A stretch of DNA of 64,000 nucleotides from Pomphorhynchus laevis (taxonomy: Eukaryota; Acanthocephala; Palaeacanthocephala; Echinorhynchida; Pomphorhynchidae): assembly GCA_012934845.2 (NCBI GenBank), contig WNNJ02000583.1:176509-240508 (forward strand), given 5' to 3'. A program made the translations under genes and the position numbers. This document shows, piece after piece, positions 54,871 to 64,000 of the stretch; the first letter of the stretch is position 1, and each line of letters starts with the position of its first letter. The notes below the pieces were generated by a model. The model saw only the letters and a list, made by a program, of their open reading frames with translations, had not been told where the DNA came from and made no database searches.

Positions 54871-57562
54871 CTATTTCGCCACAACACACGGTTTCCGCCT
54901 CGGTCTCCTCAACACTAGATTTATTCTCAATAAATCCGATATTATCCTCAACCTATTCACCAAGCAATCCATCGATCTCTTCTGCCTCACCGAATCCTGG
55001 CACTCAGATTCCGACGACCTTTCCATTCGCCGTCTGCTCTCTGCCGGTTGCTCCCTAGTCGAATCCACCCGCCCCCTCAGCTCATGCCCTTCATGGCGGC
55101 ATCGTCGCATTCGCGCGTCACCCCGCGTCTCTTCACAAAATCAATCCCCCTTTCAGTCCTTGCTCCTTTGAATTGCTCACTTGTAATTATTCTAACCCGA
55201 TCACTCTAGATCTCGCCATGGTATACCGTCCTGGTTCATCAGCTCCTACATCTTTATTTTTTACCGAACTCGCTGACCTCCTTTCTCATTGTTCTTTGTC
55301 CTCAATCCCTTCACTCGTTCTAGGCGACTTCAATATACGCCTAGACCGCCCCTCTTCCACGGATTCCATCCGGTTCATCAACATTATATCCAACTACAAT
55401 TACAAACTAATCTCCACTGCCCCCACACATATACTTGGTGGGCACTCGACATCATCGTTGCCCCCTATCATTTTGCTGCATACACCTCACTGTACATCTC
55501 TGATCCTGGTCTATCCGATCACTTTCTTATCACCCTTGATCTCACTCGCAACCAAACCCCTCCTCACACACCTACAATCCTACGTCGCCTTTGGAGAAAT
55601 CTTGACCTCTCCCTTCTCCGCTCTGGCTTACTCAAATCGTTTCTATCATTACCCACAATAACATATTCATCTCCTCACGATCTCGCCTTTCTTTTAGACT
55701 CTGAACTCACATCCATTCTCGATCTTCTCTTGCCCTTAAAGTCTTACCCACACCGTCGCTTGCACCGTGCCCCATGGTTTGACATCCAATGCCTACTCCC
55801 AAAGCGTCGACTCCGCCATGCTTTTCGAGTCTATGACCGCCCTCTCAGACGTGATTTCCGCTCGATCACTCCGTCTTTCCGTGATTGCTATCTTGCTCTT
55901 CGCTGGTCTCATCTCAACCTACTACGTACCAAATGCAACTCCTTTTGGCAGCATAAAATCATCACTTCATTCAACTCTAAGACTCTCTTGCATACTTTTA
56001 ACTCAATCCTGGCTCGCTCCTCTTCGCCATGCAACATCAATGCCAATGATTATTCGTCATTTCTCCAGACTAAAGTATCCATGTTGCTCTCTCACACACC
56101 GGTCTCCATCCTATCCCACTCTGCCCAGTCTACTCTCATCCTTCCGGAACTCTTTCATCTTCTCCCTATCTCACCTACAGAAGTATCATCTGTCCTCATG
56201 CCCTTGCCCAACAAAACCTCACCTGCCGATCAGCTGCCTACTCACATATTAAAATCTATATGCTCATCGATATCCCCATTTCTCACAACCTTGTTTAACT
56301 TGTCCATTCGCAGTCGTATCTTCCCTTCACACTGGAAATCCGGAATCGTTCGTCCCCTATTTAAGAAACAATCGCTTGCCCCTTCCCTTCCTTCTAGCTA
56401 TCGCCCCATTTCACTACTCCCTACTCTTTCTAAGCTCTTAGAACGTCTCATCTTAATACAAATCAACGCTTATCTCTCCTCATCCAATCTGTACTCTCCT
56501 TTCCAATCCGCTTTCCGCTCTAATCACTCTACAGAAATCGCATGCATAAAAGTGTACAACGTCTTACTCATTTCTCGAGACATGGCTCTATATAGTGTTC
56601 TCATATCCGTCGACCTCTCCTCTGCATTCGACATTGTCGAACACTCCGTCCTCATTTCTCGCCTTTGTTTGGTTCTAGGTCCGCTGCTTTTCTTCCTTCT
56701 GCTTGGCGATCTCTCTCCGTTTATCAAACCTTTCTCCTTTAACGTCATGCAATACGCAGATGACATCCTTATCTATGCTCATGCACCCGCACATCGCATA
56801 CACGACATCGGCATTTCTGCCTCCAACCGTCTTTCTTCTATCTACAAACGTCTCTCTAATCTCCATCTCGTTCTTAACCCCGACAAGTCTAAAATTATGT
56901 AGATCCTCCCCCGTAAACCAAACATATCTCCTCCCACTGTATATTTTGCCTCATCGATCATCCCCATAGTACACAATCTCACTTTCTTAGGCTTCCATTC
57001 CGATGATCACTTTTCCCTTAAACCCTTTGTACGCAACAAGGTCCGCTCGTCTAGCTTAATTCTCCGTGACATCCGCCGTATCCTCCCCATATCGACTACC
57101 GTTCTTATATGTCTCCACTTTCATCGCTTCTTTTCCCTAAAATTGATTACTGCCTTATCATTTTCGCCAATTCTCCAAAATCCATCATCCTACCCCTACA
57201 ACGCATAATCAACTCCGCCGTTCGAGTAATCTTTCGTCTTCGTCGCTTCGACCACATATCCACATATCTTGCCCAACTCTCCTGGCCCACCATCCACATA
57301 CCCATCAAACTCCGCCTTCTTCCGTTACCTTTCGTCTCATCGCTGTTGGCTCCCCATCGTTCATCAACCTTCCTTAGACGACACTCGCTCCACCTCGCTA
57401 TCGCTACGTTCCCGTTATTCCCTCTTACTCCACGTTCCTAATTACTCCAACAACTATGGTCTCCGATCCTTCCTCGTCGCCGCCTCACTCGCCTGGAATC
57501 AACTCTCTCTCGACGTCCGCCGCGCCCCCTCCTTTATCATATGCAAACACCTCCTCCGTTAA
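54838..57562 (+). pseudogene. LINE-A copy 6 ORF2
   Basis: The endonuclease starts at 54838 (MALHISYVSS, LTESWHSDSDD). A deletion near 55095 and a further indel near 55440 move the frame; from 55289 a 537-residue frame covers the linker and RT. LVLGPLLF and MQYADDILIYA survive. The GVPQGS block is deleted, which alone abolishes RT function. A stop at 56900 precedes the C-terminal domain. Confidence 0.88.
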
Positions 57563-57660
57563 CAACTTCTCGACACCTGATTCACAGTCTTGTTTTGTTG
57601 TGGTCATGTAAGCGTGCGCATGCACGCATTTGCCACATTAAAATAAATTCTTTTTTTTAA

Positions 57661-58572
57661 AACAAAGGGGTCACGTAAAAAAAAACAAATTTATTGTAGT
57701 CATATCATACTCTTCTCTAGTAAGCAAACTGCAATCAGAGATCAATGACGTGCTCAATAACTACAAGGAAACGATTATGAAGCACTCGATTAGATACAGC
57801 AATTGATTTTATCTGCGACAAATGTTTTATAAGCAATCTAGAAGGACCAATGTGCAACAATCTTGTAGAAATAGCGAACCCTGCAACGACAAGGGCGTTA
57901 AAATTGTCCCGGAATGCCCGACCTAGCTCAATTTCCCAGTGGCATAATTGGAATTCGAAATGATGTTTCCGGTACATACAAATAAAGATCTAAAAAGGTG
58001 ATTTACCTAGATGAATGCTTGGACTGTGATGCGCGATAAGTTAACTAAAAGAGCACTCAGTATAATATAAGAGCGAACAATTGACCAAGAGACATATTAA
58101 CAAAACGACTATCTTTAGACGGGGTAGTAGCTCACATAGTCAATCATTCGGACCGTTATAAAAATAACAATCATTGAAGGTCCGTTAGACAATAGCCACA
58201 TTCGCAATCAAGAGAAGCATACTGGATTGAACAGTTAATGTGCGATAAAGCGTTTAACAAAAATGACAATCCCATTGAACTTTTTTAATGATTGAAATTT
58301 CCTGAAAAATCACAACAAAGTTCAAGCATTTTGCAAATTTGCTTATTAACTAGATTCTTCTAGAAATGTACTATACATACAGTGTGCGGACAAAGTAACT
58401 GTGATAACTGAAGAAACTTAGTGACGAAACGCTTTTTACGAAATCTGTTGATTTAATTATAAAAGCGTACTTGTTTGTTTGGTTCTGCATTAGACTAATT
58501 ACTTAACAATGAGTCTGCAAGAGACCCCTGACCGTGGTTTGAACACTGACGAAATAAATAAATATATATCTT
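57661..58572. other. No gene recognised; one odd open frame
   Basis: An 80-residue - strand frame (57977-57735; ELGRAFRDNFNALVVAGFAI, LLIKHLSQIKSIAVSNRVL) has protein-like composition but no family I know. Near 58405 a ctgaaga...gacgaaacg phrase is vaguely hammerhead-like but has no stem. Confidence 0.35.
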
Positions 58573-59408
58573 AGGGTGTATGTAATTGGATATCATGAAG
58601 GAAGGATTCTGTAGCTGGTTTTCAATGCGAAAGTCACATCGTGTGACCTAGCAACTATTCATTACATAAATAAGAATCCATCAAAGGATCACCAGTCCCG
58701 ATTTCAATCGATCTTCATGATCTCATACGATAAAATAGGTCACACGAGGTGACTTTCGCATTGAAAACCAGCTACAGAATCCTTCTTTCATGATATCCAA
58801 TCCCATACACCTTAGGGTGTATATTGGATATCATGAAGGAATGATTCTGTAGCTGGTTTTCAATGCGAAAGTCACATCGTGTGACCTAGCAACTATTCAT
58901 TACGTAAATAAGAATCCATCAAAGGATCACCAGTCCCGATTTCAATCGATCTTCATGATCTCATACGATAAAATCTATAATAAGCATGCCAGAGAATCAT
59001 CTCGGACAATGCAGTTTCTGGATATCATGATGGAAAGTTTCATATACTGTGTGAAATCTGGTAATCCTGGATTCGTAGTCTAGCAGTCAAGAGCGCAAGC
59101 CAAGCACGGAGAGCGACAGCTCGAATCTCGGATAAGTCAAATTTCAAAAGGCGAAGAGTTGGTAGTCAGCCTTCTGACGAGCCCGGGGCTACCAACATGT
59201 GGCAAAAAGCGGGCGAAACGAAAACGGTTGTGGCAATGGCGCCGTTAGTAGTCAGGGTGTATGGAATTGGATATCATGAAGGAAGGATTCTGTAGCTGGT
59301 TTTCAATGCGAAAGTCACCTCGTGTGACCTAGCAACTATTTATTACATAAATAAGAATCCATCAAAGGATCACCAGTCCCGATTTCAATCGATCTTCATG
59401 ATCTCATA

Positions 59409-59414
<6 letters not shown>
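58573..59414. repeat. Clustered ~165-bp repeat units, one inverted
   Basis: The unit (agggtgtatg...ggatatcatgaaggaagg...agtcacatcgtgtgacc) occurs at 58573-58735 (+), 58738-58812 (- part), 58813-58975 (+) and 59257-59414 (+). The inverted piece makes a local foldback. There is no coding. Confidence 0.8.
59080..59250 (+). mobile_element. SINE-like insert with tRNA-type promoter boxes
   Basis: gtagtctagcag resembles a Pol III A box. About 30 bases on, cagctcgaatct resembles a B box. Downstream lies CTGACGA, gcccg...cgggc (with an inner gctac/gtggc stem) and GAAACG, a hammerhead-like order. It sits between two of the 165-bp units. Confidence 0.45.

Positions 59415-59454
<40 letters not shown>
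59412..59454. repeat. (TA)n microsatellite
   Basis: A pure at dinucleotide run of about 40 bp. Confidence 0.95.
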
Positions 59455-59456
<2 letters not shown>

Positions 59457-59580
59457 TTGATTGTTTCAGTTCAAACCGGTTAGCGCCAGGATCGTCCATT
59501 TAACGATTCAGAAATAAATTGTTGGTTGTTTAGTTAAAACTAGCACAATTAAAGCAAAAAGCTGTGTATATTATTTAAAT

Positions 59581-59617
59581 TTCCATAGCTTTCAGGCACA
59601 TCCCTTCTTCAGTGGAA
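59581..59617 (-). ncRNA. Hammerhead-like sequence, left arm
   Basis: - strand: UUCCA, CUGAAGA, A, a weak GGG/CCU stem II, GAA, AGCU, A, UGGAA. Stem I is perfect. Stem II has one G-U pair and only three pairs. Confidence 0.45.
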
Positions 59618-59729
59618 GTTCCACGCAATATTGTAAGATGTTTGTTGTCAAGAAAATTTTTACTAAAAAAATAGTAAAAATTAAGTTAAATTTTCTTGAT
59701 AACAAACATCTTACAATTTGGCGTGGAAC

Positions 59730-59766
59730 TTCCACTGAAGAAGGGCTGTGCCCGAAAGCTATGGAA
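59730..59766 (+). ncRNA. Hammerhead-like sequence, right arm
   Basis: UUCCA, CUGAAGA, extra A, GGGC-UGU-GCCC, GAA, palindrome AGCU, A, UGGAA. Stem I has five pairs and stem II four. The extra A before stem II is shared with 29849-29885. Confidence 0.55.
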
Positions 59767-59823
59767 ATTTAAATAATATACACTGCTTTTTTGCTTTAAT
59801 TGTGCTAGTTTTAACTAAACAAC

Positions 59824-59828
<5 letters not shown>

Positions 59829-59920
<92 letters not shown>
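59829..59920. repeat. (TA)n microsatellite
   Basis: An at dinucleotide run of about 90 bp. Confidence 0.95.
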
Positions 59921-60149
59921 AAAGTATCAATAGGGTTATTTGAACCACAGCTTGGGATCCTTGTTTCTGTCGGATTCATAAATATATCAAAATAGGTAAG
60001 TATATAAAATTAAACCAAGTTTCTTTTGCAATTTTATTTAAAAACGTTTTCGGGTTACTCCTTCGTCGGTAGCACAATTCAATATCTACAACTTGCACGT
60101 AGTACATACACACATATACTATTTAGTAAACATGGAAGAATCTACACTT

Positions 60150-60399
60150 TACATGGAAACGGAAGTTGCTCGGGGTCAATGTTAAATGATCAAAACTGAA
60201 ATGGCAAGACGCCCGCATGAGTCAGAAAATTTATTGAATTTTCGATTCCAGTTTGGAATCATCATGATTAATCTGAAACAAGTAAAATGTTAAGGATATA
60301 AATAGAAAACACGTAAAAACAAAAATGCACACTAGGTAGGTCCTCACGTTGTGCTGCCAGGTCTACGCATGTGTTAGCAAACTTTACAAAGAACGATGC
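60150..60399 (-). repeat. PLE 3' untranslated region
   Basis: Directly after the GIY-YIG frame; shared with 18055-18243. It contains a hammerhead-like order on the PLE strand (ATGATGA, T, GATTCC-AAACT-GGAATC, GAA, AATT) at 60232-60268. The first base of the CTGATGA box is changed here but intact at 18163-18169. A second weak one (ccgacga...ccgaaaacgt) is near 60055. Confidence 0.55.
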
Positions 60400-61560
60400 T
60401 CAATCCCGATCTAGAATTAAACGGTAGCCATCATTCTCATTTAAGCCCGGCTTCAATTCTTTAATCCAGAGTGACTTGCATATTCGCCTTTCAAATTTTC
60501 TTTGGACAGTATAGATAACTTCAACATTATCAAAATCAATATTGTGTCCTGTACTTAAGGCATGCTGAGCTACAGCTGAGTGGGCAGTAGTGCGTAAGGC
60601 TGAGCGATGCTCTTTTACTCTGGTTTTTAAAAAACTACCTGTTTGTCCTATATAAAAGAGAACACAATCAAGGCAGTTTATTCGATAAATTACTCCTTTT
60701 ATCTCATTGGTCCTTTTTACACTAGTCATCATTCTAATTGATGTATAAGTGCGTTTATTGTAGATTAGACTAATGGGTAAATTAGTCTCCATTATAAACT
60801 TTATCACCCTATTTTTAACGAGCTTTGACGCCCATCCACACTCTGGTAGTGTCAAAAAATAGGATAACTTATCAGGACCAACGACCGGAATTGAAGCATG
60901 ACTATCCACAACCTTCGTTAATATATCAAAAAGCTTACTTTCAAGATATCCCAAATCCTTAAAAGTACAAATTAGTCTATGAAACTCACAATTGCGTTTA
61001 TACAGGGTGCTACACAGTCTAATGGCTCTGAGGCAGAATCCCTTAAAGATTCCTAATTTTGTACGCACACTACGGCTACTAAACCAATGTAGATATAAGT
61101 CCGTTTTTGTGGGTTTTTGAACACGTCGGTGGAGAAATCCGATACATTGATCAACAAGTCTAAAAAGCTAAGACAATTATCCTGTGGCCAGGTCACATTT
61201 AATTTTATAAGAGGATGGCGGGCATTTAGAAACTTAATAAATCGGGAAGCACTTTCTTGTCTTCTGGCCAAATTACAAAAATATCATCAATGTATCTACG
61301 CCAGAATATTGGTTTTATATTATACTCGGTCAATGCAGTAAACTCAAAGTCTTCCATAAATATATACGCCAATGTGGGACCTAACGGAGAACCCATAGCA
61401 ATACCTCATATCTGATTGTACAAAACCCCATCAAACGAGAAGTTTATGACCGTGGCCAGATTAAAGAAGGACCTGAAAAAATTTCCTACACTTTACAAAT
61501 TTAGTCTTTTCTTCGTTAATGTGCCTTAGAGTTGAGTCATTAATTGCGCAGTTCAATAAA
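60400..61560 (-). pseudogene. Penelope-like element: RT C-terminus and GIY-YIG endonuclease
   Basis: It reads down from 61560: VINFSFDGVLYNQ, GIAMGSPLGPTLAYIFMEDF (RT motif B) and RRYIDDIFVIW (catalytic DD). FLDLLINVSD follows. The GIY-YIG domain is GVIYRINCLDCVLFYIGQTG...RVKEHRSAL, ending near 60400. One stop precedes GIAMG and frameshifts lie near 61275 and 61065. From 61068 a 222-residue frame is intact. It is the clearest PLE here. RT copies the RNA, and GIY-YIG nicks the target. Confidence 0.92.
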
Positions 61561-61883
61561 GTTCCTGTCTTTTACTGCGATGTAAATCGGTTAGTTTACT
61601 GTTGATAATCTTTATTTTAAAAGTATACCATTGTGTGTCCCAGGGCAGGTGTAACAAAAAATTATATTTTATATATTTGTACACTTTAAAGTGTCCCTGT
61701 AAAACAGCATTTCTATTAAAAAAAATTAGTGCCTGATGCATGGTTAAACCGCAATACGCACTGCCATGCACAAAGCTTATGCTAAATTTTCTTTGATGAT
61801 TTAGATTAAGATTAGTTCTGTTTTTCGAGCTTTAGATATTGCTTAAGCGTGTGTTAAGGTGCCTGTGGATGATTATTAAAGTC

Positions 61884-61925
61884 ACGGTACTGATGAGCTC
61901 CGTTAGAGCGAAACGCGTATACCGT
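61884..61925 (+). ncRNA. Hammerhead ribozyme, satellite unit 1
   Basis: ACGGUA, CUGAUGA, GCUC-CGUUA-GAGC, GAA, ACGCGU, A, UACCGU. Stem I has six Watson-Crick pairs, stem II four, and stem III is the palindrome ACGCGU. All core bases fit. A minimal palindromic stem III usually requires a dimer to cleave well. Confidence 0.85.
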
Positions 61926-62347
61926 TGTTGAAGTTTGTCGTCACACATAGGATGACTGGGCATACGTAGCGACTTTGAATATTGCGAGAATAATTCGGTT
62001 CTATTTCTTGATCTGATGAGGACATATAGAATGCTGCCTGGTGTTTATGCCTCATCATGAGGAAAACATAGTGATTTATTTACGCGTACATCATTGTGTG
62101 TCCCAGGGCAGGTGTAACAACAAATTATATTTTATATATTTGTACACTTTAAAGTGTCCCTGTAAAACTGCATTTCTAGTAAAAAAAATTTAGTGCCTGA
62201 TGCATGGTTAAACCGCAATACGCACTGCCATGCACAGAGCTTATGCTAAATTTCCTCTGATGATTCAGATAAAGAGTAGTTATGTTTTTCGAGCTTAAGA
62301 CATTGTTTAAGCGTGTGTTAAGGTGCCTGTGGATGATTATTAAAGTC

Positions 62348-62389
62348 ACAGTACTGATGAGCTCCGTTAGAGCGAAACGCGTATACCGT
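62348..62389 (+). ncRNA. Hammerhead ribozyme, satellite unit 2
   Basis: As unit 1 but stem I reads ACAGUA against UACCGU, leaving an A-C mismatch at the third pair. Activity is probably reduced. Confidence 0.75.
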
Positions 62390-62810
62390 TGTTGAAGTTT
62401 GTCGTCACACATAGGATGACTGGGCATACGTAGCGACATTGAATATTGCGAGAATAATTCGGTTAATTTCTTGATCTGATGAGGATATATAGAATGCTGC
62501 CTGGTGTTTATGCCTCATCATGAGGAAAACACAGTGATTTATTTACGAGTACACCATTGTGTGTCCCAGGGCAGGTGTAACAACAAATTATATTTTATAT
62601 ATTTGTACACTTTAGAGTGTCCCTGTAAAACAGCATTTCTATTAAAAGGAATTTAGTGCCTGATGCATGGTTAAACCGCAATACGCACTGCCATGCACAG
62701 AGCTTATGCTAAATTTCCTCTGATGATTCAGATTAAGAGTAGTTCTGTATTTCTAGCTTTGGACATTGTTTAAGCGTGTGTTAAGGTGCCTATGGATGAT
62801 TGTTAAAGTC

Positions 62811-62852
62811 ACGGTACTGATGAGCTCCGTTAGAGCGAAACGCGTATACCGT
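62811..62852 (+). ncRNA. Hammerhead ribozyme, satellite unit 3
   Basis: Identical in all stems and the core to unit 1. Confidence 0.85.
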
Positions 62853-63274
62853 TGTTGAAGTTTGTCGTCACACATAGGATGACTGGGCATACGTAGCGAC
62901 TTTGAATATTGCGAGAATAATTCGGTTCTATTTCTTGATCTGATGAGGATATATAGAATGCTGCCTGGTGTTTATGCCTCATCATGAGGAAAACATAGTG
63001 ATTTATTTACGCGTACATCATTGTGTGTCCCAGGGCAGGTGTAACAACAAATTATATTTTATATATTTGTACACTTTAAAGTGTCCCTGTAAAACAGCAT
63101 TTCTATTAAAAGGAATTTAGTGCCTGATGCATGGTTAAACCGCAATACGCACTGCCATGCACAGAGCTTATGCTAAATTTCCTCTGATGATTCAGATAAA
63201 GAGTAGTTATGTTTTTCGAGCTTAAGACATTGTTTAAGCGTGTGTTAAGGTGCCTGTGGATGATTATTAAAGTC

Positions 63275-63316
63275 ACAGTACTGATGAGCTCCGTTAGAGC
63301 GAAACGCGTATACCGT
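63275..63316 (+). ncRNA. Hammerhead ribozyme, satellite unit 4
   Basis: Same stem I A-C mismatch as unit 2; core intact. Confidence 0.75.
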
Positions 63317-63738
63317 TGTTGAAGTTTGTCGTCACACATAGGATGACTGGGCGTACGTAGCGACATTGAATATTGCGAGAATAATTCGGTTCAATTTCTT
63401 GATCTGATGAGGATATATAGAATGCTGCCTGGTGTTTATGCCTCATCATGAGGAAAACACAGTGATTTATTTACGAGTACACCATTGTGTGTCCCAGGGC
63501 AGGTGTAACAACAAATTATATTTTATATATTTGTACACTTTAAAGTGTCCCTGTAAAACAGCATTTCTATTAAAAGGAATTTAGTGCCTGATGCATGGTT
63601 AAACCGCAATACGCACTGCCATGCACAGAGCTTATGCTAAATTTCCTCTGATGATTCAGATTAAGAGTAGTTCTGTTTTTCGAGCTTTAGACATTGCTTA
63701 AGCGTGTGTTAAGGTGTCTGTGGATGATTATTAAAGTC

Positions 63739-63780
63739 ATGGTACTGATGAGCTCTGTTAGAGCGAAACGCGTATACCGT
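63739..63780 (+). ncRNA. Hammerhead ribozyme, satellite unit 5
   Basis: Stem I reads AUGGUA, which still pairs with UACCGU through a G-U pair. The stem II loop changes from CGUUA to UGUUA. Core intact. Confidence 0.82.
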
Positions 63781-64000
63781 TGTTGAAGTTTGTCGTCACA
63801 CATAGGTATGACTGAGCATACGTAGCGACTTTGAATATTGCGAGAATAATTCGGTTCTATTTCTTGATCTGATGTGATATATAGAATGCTGCCTGGTGTT
63901 TATGTTTCATCATGAGGAAAACATAGTGATTTATTTACGAGTACACCATTGTGTGTCCCAGGGCAGGTGTAACAACAAATTATATATATATATATATATA

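Larger units (their letters stand above)
53749..57660 (+). mobile_element. LINE-A copy 6, both ORFs and 3' hairpin
   Basis: It includes the 13-bp repeats, ORF1, ORF2 and the tail with hairpin (57612-57627, loop gcat). Against copies 1 and 5 it lacks about 140 bp around the GVPQG block, near 56667. Outside that it is nearly as well preserved as copy 5. Confidence 0.9.
59519..59828. repeat. ~310-bp foldback with a hammerhead-like core in each arm
   Basis: The left arm (59519-59660) and right arm (59680-59828) are inverted copies, with the centre near 59669. Each arm carries ctgaaga...gaaagct. It ends in a (TA)n run. Confidence 0.85.
61629..64000 (+). repeat. ~464-bp tandem satellite with hammerhead ribozymes
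   Basis: Five full units start at 61629, 62092, 62555, 63019 and 63483, and a sixth starts at 63947 and runs off the window (period 463-464). Each full unit has one hammerhead. Units 2 and 4 share variants not found in 1, 3 and 5, so the array has a two-unit higher-order period of about 927 bp. Apparent - strand frames of 86-87 codons in units 2 and 4 are by-products of the repeat. Confidence 0.93.

Noticed and set aside
58400-58440. ctgaaga...gacgaaacg as a hammerhead
   Set aside because: No stem II can form between the boxes and no stem I partner is visible.
59090-59150. A true tRNA gene
   Set aside because: The A and B box-like words are degenerate and no acceptor stem or full cloverleaf closes around them. 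It is kept only as a SINE-like hint.
62176-63366. Repeated - strand frames of 86-87 codons in the satellite (62176-62439 and 63106-63366)
   Set aside because: They occur only in alternate satellite units, are broken in the others, show no motif, and lie across the ribozyme. They are a by-product of the tandem repeat.

Overview
The window is animal (metazoan) nuclear DNA. It is AT-rich, has spliced genes, and contains only animal-type transposable elements. I cannot place it below 'invertebrate'. Two host genes are recognisable. A mitochondrial GrpE (GRPEL-type) gene lies on the + strand, with exons at 27769-27940 and 32565-32993. The last three exons of a CASK orthologue, a MAGUK with a guanylate-kinase domain, lie on the - strand at 50040-50242, 49892-49987 and 35111-35287. 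The two genes converge tail to tail, about 2.1 kb apart. The last CASK intron (about 14.6 kb) and the GrpE intron (about 4.6 kb) are packed with repeats. Almost everything else is nested, decayed retrotransposon.

Layout. 1-9.0 kb: a reverse transcriptase with a restriction-like endonuclease (family A) is split by a 7.2-kb Mag-like Ty3/gypsy element, which itself carries a LINE (LINE-A copy 1). 9-23 kb: LINE-A and LINE-B fragments, a second and longer family A element, two copies of a CR1-like LINE-C, and pieces of a zinc-knuckle LINE-D. 23-35 kb: family B and family C relatives of the family A element, Penelope-like (PLE) fragments, small foldback elements and the GrpE gene. 35-50 kb (inside the CASK intron): the best-preserved LINE-A copy, an old LINE relic, PLE and gypsy ends, LINE-D, and a PLE-like RT with a conserved structured 3' region. 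50-64 kb: CASK exons, PLE fragments, another LINE-A copy, then arrays carrying hammerhead ribozymes. The window ends in a roughly 464-bp hammerhead satellite.

The most unusual signals are not protein genes. (1) Both 71-bp gypsy LTRs carry a 13-mer exactly complementary to the primer-binding position next to the LTR, which suggests Tf1-like self-priming. (2) There are several classes of hammerhead or hammerhead-like RNA: five in the satellite, one in a roughly 314-bp tandem unit, a foldback pair, and dispersed permuted copies. (3) A pseudoknotted RNA-like element with paired-site changes occurs six times. (4) Perfect snap-back palindromes with tiny loops sit at junctions between unrelated elements.

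Family names LINE-A to LINE-D and A to C are labels used only in this annotation. Functions were assigned by reading motifs, without database searches.
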